From IMG/VR virus record IMGVR_UViG_3300042338_000020, positions 1-36,549 of that record: 36,549 nt of DNA; one strand, given 5' to 3'. The translations under genes and the position numbers were made by a program. The stretch comes from a virus. A model generated the notes under the pieces. That model did no database searches, was not told the origin of the DNA, and saw only the letters and a program-made list of their open reading frames with translations. This document shows positions 6,811 to 12,070 of this stretch, in pieces. Numbering within the stretch: position 1 is the stretch's first letter; each line of letters begins with the position of its first letter.

Positions 6811-6944
6811 CATCTTGCGCGTAGTTTCCCCGACCAAGATGCCCGAGTGGTTAGGCGTGGTGGGGTGGTTGACAGGACTAGAACAGTCCTTCAGACTTCC
6901 ATCACGCTCAAATCGCAAATTAAGCGTAAGGCAGCCCCCCTGCC
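6811..6944 (+). other. Cluster of hairpins, possible structured RNA
   Basis: Exact stems by eye: CATCTTG/CAAGATG (6811-6817 with 6835-6841), GGACT/AGTCC (6875-6879 with 6885-6889), ACGCT/AGCGT (6904-6908 with 6923-6927), GGCAG/CTGCC (6930-6934 with 6940-6944). An alternative longer pairing joins GCGTGGTGG (6855-6863) to CCATCACGC (6899-6907). A tRNA D-arm-like string GCCCGAGTGGTTAGGC lies at 6841-6856, but no complete tRNA can be folded. The cluster ends right before the + strand terminator. Confidence 0.35.
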
Positions 6945-6952
6945 GCGTCAAG

Positions 6953-6983
6953 CCCCCATCGTGTTTCCCGATTGGGGGTTTTT
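6953..6983 (+). terminator. Rho-independent terminator, + strand
   Basis: CCCCCATCG (6953-6961) pairs with CGATTGGGGG (6969-6978), giving a GC-rich stem with one bulge and a 7-base loop, followed directly by TTTTT (6979-6983). The T-run is on the + strand side, so it ends rightward transcription, either of a local RNA or of read-through from the glycosyltransferase gene at 5265. Confidence 0.7.
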
Positions 6984-6998
6984 CGTTTCTAGCGTCCA

Positions 6999-7166
6999 CT
7001 AACGTCCTTTTGGTGGCTTTATAGCCCCGGCCTTGATCTGCCACAGCCTGGCTGCAGGGATCGCACCAGCCTTCACCCATTGGCTGACAGCACCTTTCGT
7101 TACCCCAAGTGCCAAGGCCACAGCCTGCTGGCTACCGTATCGTTTGATGAGCTTTTGGATGTCCAT
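6999..7166 (-). CDS. Cro-like (YdaS-type) helix-turn-helix regulator
   Basis: 55-aa protein read from the - strand (ATG 7166, TAG 6999-7001). It has a classic small Cro/YdaS pattern: QQAVALALGVTKGAVSQW at residues 13-30 is the helix-turn-helix, followed by VKAGAIPAARLWQI. It should be a DNA-binding repressor dimer acting on operators between itself and the divergent early operon. It has no ribosome site. A TAGACT -10-like box ends 7 bases before the ATG, so its mRNA may be leaderless. No larger CI-type repressor gene is seen opposite it. It is the first gene of the leftward transcript. Confidence 0.85.
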   Translation of the reverse strand: MDIQKLIKRYGSQQAVALALGVTKGAVSQWVKAGAIPAARLWQIKAGAIKPPKGR

Positions 7167-7173
7167 GCTCGGG

Positions 7174-7202
7174 AGTCTACCGGCCTAAACTTTTTTTGCC
7201 TA
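7174..7202 (-). promoter_or_regulatory. Leftward promoter/operator of cro
   Basis: On the - strand: TAGGCA (7202-7197), 17-base spacer, TAGACT (7179-7174), then 7 bases to the cro ATG. GTTTAG (7190-7185), 4 bases, GTAGAC (7180-7175) is an imperfect copy of the palindrome found over the rightward promoter. This places a likely Cro site over its own promoter, as expected for autoregulation. Confidence 0.5.
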
Positions 7203-7207
7203 GGGTG

Positions 7208-7235
7208 TTGACATGGGCGTTTAGGTTGCTAAACT
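7208..7235 (+). promoter_or_regulatory. Early rightward promoter with palindromic operator
   Basis: TTGACA (7208-7213, perfect -35), 16-base spacer, TAAACT (7230-7235). A perfect inverted repeat GTTTAG-GTTG-CTAAAC (7219-7234) covers the spacer and -10, so a dimeric regulator bound there would block RNA polymerase. It drives the early operon beginning at 7271. The first gene has a normal leader with an AGGAGC ribosome site. Confidence 0.75.
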
Positions 7236-7270
7236 GGGAACCGTTGATAAACACAACAGGAGCAATAGAT

Positions 7271-7549
7271 ATGCCACGCAAAGACACATTCCACGGTTTC
7301 GGCACCTTCTACGCCCTCAACAACAAGTTTGAGGTGCGCGTGGAGTACACCCAAGACCTAGATGGCGGCATTATCCTTGAGGCTGCCGACCTGATCGGCA
7401 TCTTCCTTGACAAAGACAAGGTTGCCTCATCGCTTAACCACGACATCAAGCTAGACATTTGCGACCTCGGTGCAGATGCCATTTTTGAGCTTGAGGAAAT
7501 CGCCACCAACGACGCGCTGATGAACGGCCCGTGGGGAGACGAGCTGTGA
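7271..7549 (+). CDS. First early protein, 92 aa, unknown
   Basis: The start is the ATG at 7271 with AGGAGC 8 bases before it; an upstream in-frame start at 7196 would overlap the promoter and is rejected. The acidic 92-aa protein contains HGFGTFYALNNKFEVRVEY and an Asp/Glu-rich middle, and it looks alpha/beta. I do not recognise it. As the first gene behind the strongest promoter it is likely made at once after infection, so a host-takeover or regulatory role is plausible. Its stop overlaps the GTG of the next small gene (GTGA). Confidence 0.75.
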   Translation: MPRKDTFHGFGTFYALNNKFEVRVEYTQDLDGGIILEAADLIGIFLDKDKVASSLNHDIKLDICDLGADAIFELEEIATNDALMNGPWGDEL

Positions 7550-7668
7550 GCCGCTGGTTACCCCAAGCCATTCTGCTTGTAGTGCTATACGCCACAGCAG
7601 CCATTCTTGACCCGTGCGGCGACGGCGGCTGCACTCCGGCAGAGGAGCGCGCAGCTCATGCACGATGA
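7546..7668 (+). CDS. 40-aa small membrane protein
   Basis: GTG start at 7546 overlapping the previous stop (GTGA), 40 codons, TGA at 7666-7668. Residues 5-22 (LPQAILLVVLYATAAILD) form one membrane segment or a signal anchor, followed by two cysteines (C24, C29) and a charged tail. It overlaps the next gene by 11 bases. Small single-pass proteins of this sort are frequent in early phage operons; the function is unknown. Confidence 0.55.
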   Translation: MSRWLPQAILLVVLYATAAILDPCGDGGCTPAEERAAHAR

Positions 7669-7819
7669 CGACATGACTTGGTGGCATCACCAAGACCAAC
7701 TAATGCAAGAACTGGAAGAACAGCAGCGCATAGACGCCTGCAACAAGGCTTTGGCCGAACTGATGGCCGTCATTAACGAACAATTGGAGAAGGTCAATGA
7801 GCGAACTGCTCAAAATTAA
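7658..7819 (+). CDS. 53-aa acidic coiled-coil protein
   Basis: ATG at 7658 chosen because it lies at the end of the 40-aa gene; a start at 7607 would sit inside it. The protein is highly charged and helical (DQLMQELEEQQRIDACNKALAEL), probably a short coiled coil. It overlaps the annealing-protein gene by 23 bases, which suggests coupled translation. It is possibly a partner of the recombination proteins, but nothing in the sequence proves it. Confidence 0.6.
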   Translation: MHDDDMTWWHHQDQLMQELEEQQRIDACNKALAELMAVINEQLEKVNERTAQN

Positions 7820-8333
7820 CGTCAACGATCACGTTGAAAAGAAAGGCAACCTGTCGTACCTGTCATGGGCATGGGCATGGGCTGAAGTCCTGAAGATTGA
7901 CCCGGCTGCCCGCTACGTCGTGCATGAGTACGAGGGCGGTATGCCGGTGTGCTACCTCAAGAACAACACGGCGATGGTCAAGGTCAGCGTGGAGATTAAA
8001 GGCGACACCAAGACTTGCTTGCTCCCCGTCATGGACAACCGTAACCGCAGCGTTGTTGATCCCGATTCGTTTGCGGTGAACACGGCCATTATGCGCTGCC
8101 TGACCAAGTGCATCGCGCTGCACGGCCTTGGCCTGTACATCTTTAGCGGCGAGGATTTGCCCGAGGGTTCACCGCCGCAGGTTGACCCCGATTTGGTCGC
8201 GCTGATTAACGGGGCGGTGTCGGTAGAAGAACTGACCAAGTTGTTCAAGCGCCTGACCAAAGAGCAGCGCATGACGCACATTGACCAGTTTACTGCCCGC
8301 AAGAAAGAACTAACCGGCCCGGAGGCTGCATGA
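7797..8333 (+). CDS. Single-strand annealing protein (DUF1071 / Sak-type SSAP)
   Basis: 178 aa. The opening NLSYLSWAWAWAEVLKIDP and the following MPVCYLKN...VSVEIKGDTK and FAVNTAIMRCLTKCIALHGLGLYIF segments are the hallmark of the DUF1071 single-strand annealing family. It would coat single-stranded DNA and anneal complementary strands together with the exonuclease encoded two genes later, as in lambda Red. The C-terminal third is charged and helical. GGAGAAGG lies just before the ATG. The stop overlaps the next ATG (ATGA). Confidence 0.85.
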   Translation: MSELLKINVNDHVEKKGNLSYLSWAWAWAEVLKIDPAARYVVHEYEGGMPVCYLKNNTAMVKVSVEIKGDTKTCLLPVMDNRNRSVVDPDSFAVNTAIMRCLTKCIALHGLGLYIFSGEDLPEGSPPQVDPDLVALINGAVSVEELTKLFKRLTKEQRMTHIDQFTARKKELTGPEAA

Positions 8334-8545
8334 ACAAACATAAAGACGAACGATGTTGCGGCAGTTGCATTTACTACGTTGAGCAACAAAACGATGAAGG
8401 TTTCTGTGCGTTTTCATGGCCGCCGTATAAAAAGGCAAAAGCACAACCAGTTAGTGCTTACGATTCGTGCGACTTGTTTAAAGAATTGGCCGATGACGAA
8501 GAACCAATAAACGAAATAAGTATTGTTTGGGTGAGGGGAAAGTAA
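8330..8545 (+). CDS. 71-aa Cys-rich (zinc or iron binding) protein
   Basis: Cysteines at 9, 10, 13 and 26 (CCGSCIYYV...EGFCAF) and another at 47 make a CxxC...C pattern common in small phage metal-binding proteins. The C-terminus is acidic. It lies between the annealing protein and the exonuclease, overlapping the first by 4 bases and the second by 1 (TAATG). The coding sequence is clearly AT-richer than its neighbours (many AAA, AAT, GAA and TTT codons), which hints at separate origin. Function unknown. Confidence 0.7.
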   Translation: MNKHKDERCCGSCIYYVEQQNDEGFCAFSWPPYKKAKAQPVSAYDSCDLFKELADDEEPINEISIVWVRGK

Positions 8546-9153
8546 TGGAACAGCGTACCGACGATTGGTTTGCAGCACGGTTAGGCAAAGTCACAGCCTC
8601 TCGCGTGGCTGATGTGGTCGCCAAGACCAAGAGCGGCTACAGCGCCTCCCGCGACAACTATATGGCCGACCTGATCGTGGAACGGCTGACGGGCCAGAAG
8701 GCGGCGGGGTTCAGCAGCGCCGCAATGGAGTGGGGCGTAGAGCAGGAGCCACACGCTAGAGCCGCTTATAGCGCCCGCACAGGCGAATTGGTGGAGGAGG
8801 TGGGCTTCATAGACCACCCGGCGATAGCCATGTCAGGCGCGTCCCCAGACGGTTTGGTAGGCGAAGGCTGCGTGGAGTTTAAGTGTCCCAACACGGCGAC
8901 CCATTTGGAGTACCTGTTAGCCGGTAAGCCGCCCGAAAAGTACGTCACGCAGATGCAATGGCAGATGGCCTGCACCAACCGACCGTGGTGCGACTTTGTG
9001 AGCTACGACAGCCGCTTACCCGAGCATCTGCAAATGCTGATCGTGCGGGTTCCGCGTGACGATAAACGCATTGCCGAGTTGGAGGACGAGGTACGCAAGT
9101 TCCTCGCAGAACTAGACGAGAAAGTAACCAAGCTGAAGGAGTTGAAGCTGTGA
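8545..9153 (+). CDS. YqaJ-like viral recombinase exonuclease (lambda Exo type)
   Basis: 202 aa from the ATG at 8545 (TAATG overlap; GAGGGGAAA upstream). It has the alkaline exonuclease core: QRTDDWFAARLGKVTASR at the N-terminus, E62 and E66 in MEWGVEQEPHARAAY, D102 in GASPDGLV, E111 and K113 in VEFKCPN, and the YVTQMQWQM helix. It would degrade 5' strands of duplex ends to give 3' tails for the annealing protein. The C-terminal 40 residues are a charged helix. It forms a two-component recombination system with the gene at 7797. Confidence 0.92.
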   Translation: MEQRTDDWFAARLGKVTASRVADVVAKTKSGYSASRDNYMADLIVERLTGQKAAGFSSAAMEWGVEQEPHARAAYSARTGELVEEVGFIDHPAIAMSGASPDGLVGEGCVEFKCPNTATHLEYLLAGKPPEKYVTQMQWQMACTNRPWCDFVSYDSRLPEHLQMLIVRVPRDDKRIAELEDEVRKFLAELDEKVTKLKELKL

Positions 9154-9434
9154 CTCAATACGATCCAAACATGAAAGGCGTCCTGTTTAAAAACAATAAG
9201 GACGGTAACGAGAAGCGCCCCGACTACCGTGGTTCGGCGGTAATTAACAACGTGGACTACAACCTGTCGGCTTGGATTAAGTCCTCACAAAAGACGGGCG
9301 ATAAGTACATGAGCATCAAGATTGAGGCGAAAGGCGAGGGCAAGTTGTCGCGGCAGGGCGAGCCGCAGCACCAAGCCACGAAGAAGCCCGAGATAACCGA
9401 GAAGAACTGGGATGACCTTGACACCCCATTCTGA
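9150..9434 (+). CDS. SSB-like small protein (DUF736-like) with acidic tip
   Basis: 94 aa; GTG start overlapping the exonuclease stop (GTGA). The body (KGVLFKNNKDGNEKRPDYRGSAV and YNLSAWIKSSQKTGDKYMSIKIE) matches the DUF736 style of small beta-barrel proteins. The tail ends NWDDLDTPF, closely resembling the acidic DDDIPF tip of bacterial single-strand DNA-binding proteins, which recruits repair enzymes. Together with its place after exonuclease and annealase, this points to a phage SSB substitute. That role is inference; the fold must be tested. It overlaps the next gene by 23 bases. Confidence 0.7.
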   Translation: MTQYDPNMKGVLFKNNKDGNEKRPDYRGSAVINNVDYNLSAWIKSSQKTGDKYMSIKIEAKGEGKLSRQGEPQHQATKKPEITEKNWDDLDTPF

Positions 9435-9888
9435 CTTTGAGGCGAGGTTCAAGGCGAGTCGCCCGGCAGAGATTGTCGTGGCGACTTACCTCCTTAACAT
9501 CGGCCATACCGTGACGCTGCCCAAGCGGCGCATGGCAAAAGACTTTGCCGACAGAGCCGAGTTTGCCGATAGGGGAGACATATACGCCTCGGGCAAGCGG
9601 ATAGAGGTAAAGCACATCAAGCACGATTTCGGGTATCAGGCGTGGCCGTTTGAGACAGCCGCAATCTGCGCCAAGAAGTCGTTTGATGCCGCCGATCCTC
9701 GCCCCGACTATTACTACATCGTCAACGCTAGTATGACCGTAGCGGCGTTGGTGGACGTTAAGACGACGTTCCCCGATTGGCGTGTGCAAAAGATAGTGGA
9801 TCGTGAGCGCGGGTATGACTATGACGTTTACGCCGTGACACCCGAGTACCTAGGCTGGCGGTACATAGACTTTGAGGAGCGGTTATGA
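9412..9888 (+). CDS. PD-(D/E)XK nuclease-like protein
   Basis: 158 aa. An N-terminal helix with E20, then D56 (RGDIYASG) and E65-V-K67 (IEVKHIKHDF) form the D...ExK core of restriction-like nucleases. The GD(I/L)-x(8)-EVK layout is like Holliday-junction resolvases and very short patch or repair nucleases of phages. The likely role is processing recombination intermediates with its operon partners. It starts within the end of the SSB-like gene and ends in an ATGA overlap with the glycosyltransferase. Confidence 0.7.
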   Translation: MTLTPHSDFEARFKASRPAEIVVATYLLNIGHTVTLPKRRMAKDFADRAEFADRGDIYASGKRIEVKHIKHDFGYQAWPFETAAICAKKSFDAADPRPDYYYIVNASMTVAALVDVKTTFPDWRVQKIVDRERGYDYDVYAVTPEYLGWRYIDFEERL

Positions 9889-10553
9889 AAGTGTTTATTG
9901 GTTACGACAGCCGCGAGGACATCGCATATCAGGTCTGCCGAGAGTCTATGGCGCGGCACTCCACCGAGTTTCTTGATATTAAACCCATCAAACAGTCAGA
10001 ACTTCGGGAGCGTGGACTTTACTGGCGAGAGACTGATCCGCTGTCGTCTACGGAGTTTTCGTTTACTCGCTTTCTGACCCCATACCTCGCCGGTTACGAC
10101 GGTTGGGCGGTATTTGTGGACTGCGATTTTCTTTTCCGGGGGGACATTGCGGGACTGTTGGACTACGCCGACGGGGCAAAAGCGTGCTTTCTTGTAAAGC
10201 ACGACTATAGGCCGACGGAACCCGTCAAGATGGACAACAAAGCGCAGCATCTCTATCCACGAAAGAACTGGTCATCTTTCATGTTTATCAACTGTGGGCA
10301 TCCTCAAGTCAAGGCTCTGACGCCCGAGGTGGTCAATCGTGAAACAGGGATGCACCTGCACCGCTTTAATTGGCTCACCGATGACGTAATCGGGGAGTTG
10401 CCGATCACATGGAACTACCTTGAGGGTTGGTATACCCGCGACCAATGCCCGAACCCGATTGCCGTCCATTTCACCCGTGGCGGCCCGTGGTTTAAGGACT
10501 ACATGGACGTTGAGTACGGCGAGGAGTGGATGCGTGAAGCGCATATTTCCTAA
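9885..10553 (+). CDS. Glycosyltransferase-like protein (GT-A fold) in the early operon
   Basis: 222 aa. It opens with MKVFIGYDSREDIAYQV, typical of GT8-like phage glycosyltransferases, has a D79-C-D81 (DxD) metal motif and later WSSFMFINCGH and VHFTRGGPW segments. It should use a nucleotide sugar; the acceptor is unknown. Because it is placed among DNA-metabolism genes rather than late genes, DNA or host-target modification is as possible as surface glycan modification. A GAGGAG ribosome site precedes the ATG at 9885. NinB starts 20 bases before its end. Confidence 0.75.
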   Translation: MKVFIGYDSREDIAYQVCRESMARHSTEFLDIKPIKQSELRERGLYWRETDPLSSTEFSFTRFLTPYLAGYDGWAVFVDCDFLFRGDIAGLLDYADGAKACFLVKHDYRPTEPVKMDNKAQHLYPRKNWSSFMFINCGHPQVKALTPEVVNRETGMHLHRFNWLTDDVIGELPITWNYLEGWYTRDQCPNPIAVHFTRGGPWFKDYMDVEYGEEWMREAHIS

Positions 10554-10950
10554 AGGAACCACGCCCGAACAAATAGCGGTTGCCGTAACGCGCATGACGC
10601 AAGGGTTAGACCTTCGCCGCGTGTGGTCGGTTGAAGTAACCGAGTGGAAGAAGCCTAAAACCAATCAGCAGTCGCGGTATCTCTTTGGGGTGGTCTATCC
10701 CATGATCATGGAGGCGGCGGGCGAGAGCTTAAGAGGTTTCACGCGAGAGGATATTCACGAATGGCTGTTAGGCGAAATTTGGGGGTGGGAGACACTAGAG
10801 GGGTTTGGCAGAAAGCGTTTGCGGCCACTTAAACGTACATCGCGCATGACCAAAGAAGAATTCACAGAATATCTGTACGGTATAGAAAACAAGTGCATTG
10901 AGCTGGGCATTGGCCCACTACCGGAGCCTCTGCATGAACCTACGGAATGA
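10534..10950 (+). CDS. ninB: NinB recombination protein
   Basis: 138 aa from the GTG at 10534, with GAGGAGTGG just upstream; an in-frame ATG at 10420 would lie inside the glycosyltransferase. It matches the lambda NinB (Orf) family: WSVEVTEWKKPKTNQQSRYL, then a GFTREDIHEWLLGE segment and RMTKEEFTEYLYGIENKC. Lambda NinB binds single-stranded DNA and SSB and helps recombination, in line with its neighbours. It overlaps the YbcO-like gene by 17 bases. Confidence 0.88.
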   Translation: MKRIFPKGTTPEQIAVAVTRMTQGLDLRRVWSVEVTEWKKPKTNQQSRYLFGVVYPMIMEAAGESLRGFTREDIHEWLLGEIWGWETLEGFGRKRLRPLKRTSRMTKEEFTEYLYGIENKCIELGIGPLPEPLHEPTE

Positions 10951-11218
10951 AGCAAAAGGGCGTGGATGTACCGTGCGTTTGCCGGACATCTGCAATCACA
11001 ACAGCGAAACGACCGTATTGGCTCACATACGCCTATCAGGGGTCAGCGGCATGGGCATCAAGGCTGATGACTTGCTCGGTGCGTGGGCGTGTAGCGCCTG
11101 CCACGACGCCGTAGACCGCCGATTCCGTACCGATCTTGACCGTGACTATGTGCGCCTTGCTCACCTTGAGGGCATGGTGCGAACCATCGCACAACTACGC
11201 AAAGAAGGGCTGATATGA
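10934..11218 (+). CDS. YbcO-like nuclease (DUF1364)
   Basis: 94 aa from the ATG at 10934. It carries the DUF1364 signature: MNLRNEAKGRGCTVRLPDIC, TVLAHIRLSGVSGMGIK, and DLLGAWACSACHDAVD. Conserved His and Cys residues (AHIR, CSACHD) would bind a metal in this HNH-type nuclease family, known from lambdoid prophages (YbcO). It commonly sits beside ninB, as here. The stop overlaps the next ATG (ATGA). Confidence 0.88.
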   Translation: MNLRNEAKGRGCTVRLPDICNHNSETTVLAHIRLSGVSGMGIKADDLLGAWACSACHDAVDRRFRTDLDRDYVRLAHLEGMVRTIAQLRKEGLI

Positions 11219-11766
11219 GCTTCATGGTAGATACGCCGTACACCACGGCCTACGTTCGCAATGAGTTTTTGTACGACCATCAGGAAGGCCAAGGAGGCTT
11301 CACGCTCTGTACCGTCCTAGGCTTTAGAGCCGAGCCGATGCGAGCGCCTATGTTTAGCGTGATGCTTGAGTGTGGTGCAATGTGGGCAAGGATGCCTATA
11401 CACGCGATCTGCTCCAAGCCCTGCGACCCGTTGCCGCTTAACGTCTGCGTGTGGTGGGACAGTTTTAGCCGATTCTGCGAAGTGCGTGAGATGCAGTTCC
11501 TGCGTAACCACCGAGTAGAGGCATATTGCCGCGACAAGGTGCTGCGGTCAGGCGTGTACCTGTTTAGCGTGTTCTGGGCCAATGGCGGTTGGTCGGAAAT
11601 ACCTGACCAATCCAAGGATCACCACATCATCGCGTTAGATAGCGGCCAATGGGTTGCTATGCCCAACAATAAACTGCGTTGGGTAGACCCCTCATGGATC
11701 AATGGCGATTTACCGAAAGGCTGGAAGTCACCTAGTACCAACTACAGCGTGGAGGCACTACCGTGA
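11215..11766 (+). CDS. 183-aa protein of unknown function
   Basis: I do not recognise this early protein. It has many aromatic residues and cysteines (VCVWWDSFSRFCEV, GVYLFSVFWANGGWSEIPDQ) and looks like a mixed or all-beta globular protein. It includes a DHHIIALDSGQWVAMPNNKLRWVD segment with the feel of a small enzyme or binding domain. It starts in an ATGA overlap with the YbcO-like gene and ends in a GTGA overlap with a 37-codon gene. Confidence 0.75.
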   Translation: MSFMVDTPYTTAYVRNEFLYDHQEGQGGFTLCTVLGFRAEPMRAPMFSVMLECGAMWARMPIHAICSKPCDPLPLNVCVWWDSFSRFCEVREMQFLRNHRVEAYCRDKVLRSGVYLFSVFWANGGWSEIPDQSKDHHIIALDSGQWVAMPNNKLRWVDPSWINGDLPKGWKSPSTNYSVEALP

Positions 11767-11876
11767 GATGGATCATAGACCTGTGGCGACGATTACAGAC
11801 TAACCGTGACCGCGAATGGCGTTCTGTGCCAGCCCCTAACTGGCGCTGTGCGCGTGGAGGGCGAGATATATGGTGA
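11763..11876 (+). CDS. 37-aa small basic protein
   Basis: GTG at 11763 overlapping the previous stop (GTGA), 37 codons, TGA at 11874-11876. Product VRWIIDLWRRLQTNRDREW and on, rich in Arg and Trp (6 Arg plus several Trp), probably a short amphipathic helix. The next gene begins 7 bases before its stop. The exact fit between two genes supports it; function unknown. Confidence 0.5.
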   Translation: MRWIIDLWRRLQTNRDREWRSVPAPNWRCARGGRDIW

Positions 11877-12070
11877 AAGACGACGTTAGCCCGCCGGGTG
11901 CGTGGAAGGAAGAAATGGAACGCGCACCGTGGGCGTTTGGGCAGCGCCAAGGGGATCGGGTAGCCAATGCGCTTGTGGCGATGCGCCGAGCCGGGTTAGC
12001 CGATGACGCAATGGTGCTAGAGATGGAGATAAAGACGCTACGCGCCGAATTAGAATACTTACGCCGCTGA
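11870..12070 (+). CDS. 66-aa helical protein ending in the tRNA
   Basis: Charged helical protein (GAWKEEMERAPWAFGQRQGDRV, then EMEIKTLRAELEYLRR, a short coiled coil at the C-terminus). Unknown function. Its TGA stop (12068-12070) is also the first three bases of the tRNA-Gln gene, so processing of the tRNA 5' end must cut the mRNA at its stop codon. Confidence 0.65.
   Translation: MVKDDVSPPGAWKEEMERAPWAFGQRQGDRVANALVAMRRAGLADDAMVLEMEIKTLRAELEYLRR

Larger units (their letters stand above)
6597..6998. other. About 400 bases without a clear gene, rich in hairpins
   Basis: This stretch lies between cro and the 107-aa gene. It contains a 9-bp inverted repeat with flanking direct repeats (6623-6700), a run of hairpins (6811-6944) and a + strand intrinsic terminator (6953-6983). 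Open frames exist on both strands (for example 6690-6824 +, 44 codons, and 6718-6813 -, 31 codons), but none has a convincing start or recognisable product. Possible roles are a non-coding RNA, a replication origin, or an insulator that stops transcription coming from the + strand glycosyltransferase. Confidence 0.5.

Noticed and set aside
6835-6944. tRNA-like D-arm string and T-loop-like CTCAAATC, suggesting a second tRNA
   Set aside because: No consistent anticodon stem with U33, no acceptor pairing and no CCA could be fitted on either strand.
6749-7024. 91-codon + strand frame across the hairpins and terminator
   Set aside because: It reads through an intrinsic terminator and has no ribosome site or family-like sequence.
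6718-7080. 120-codon - strand frame spanning cro and the hairpin region
   Set aside because: Its first part is a shifted reading of cro. The last 31 codons (from 6813) look basic and not impossible as a small protein, but have no good ribosome site and no recognisable homology.
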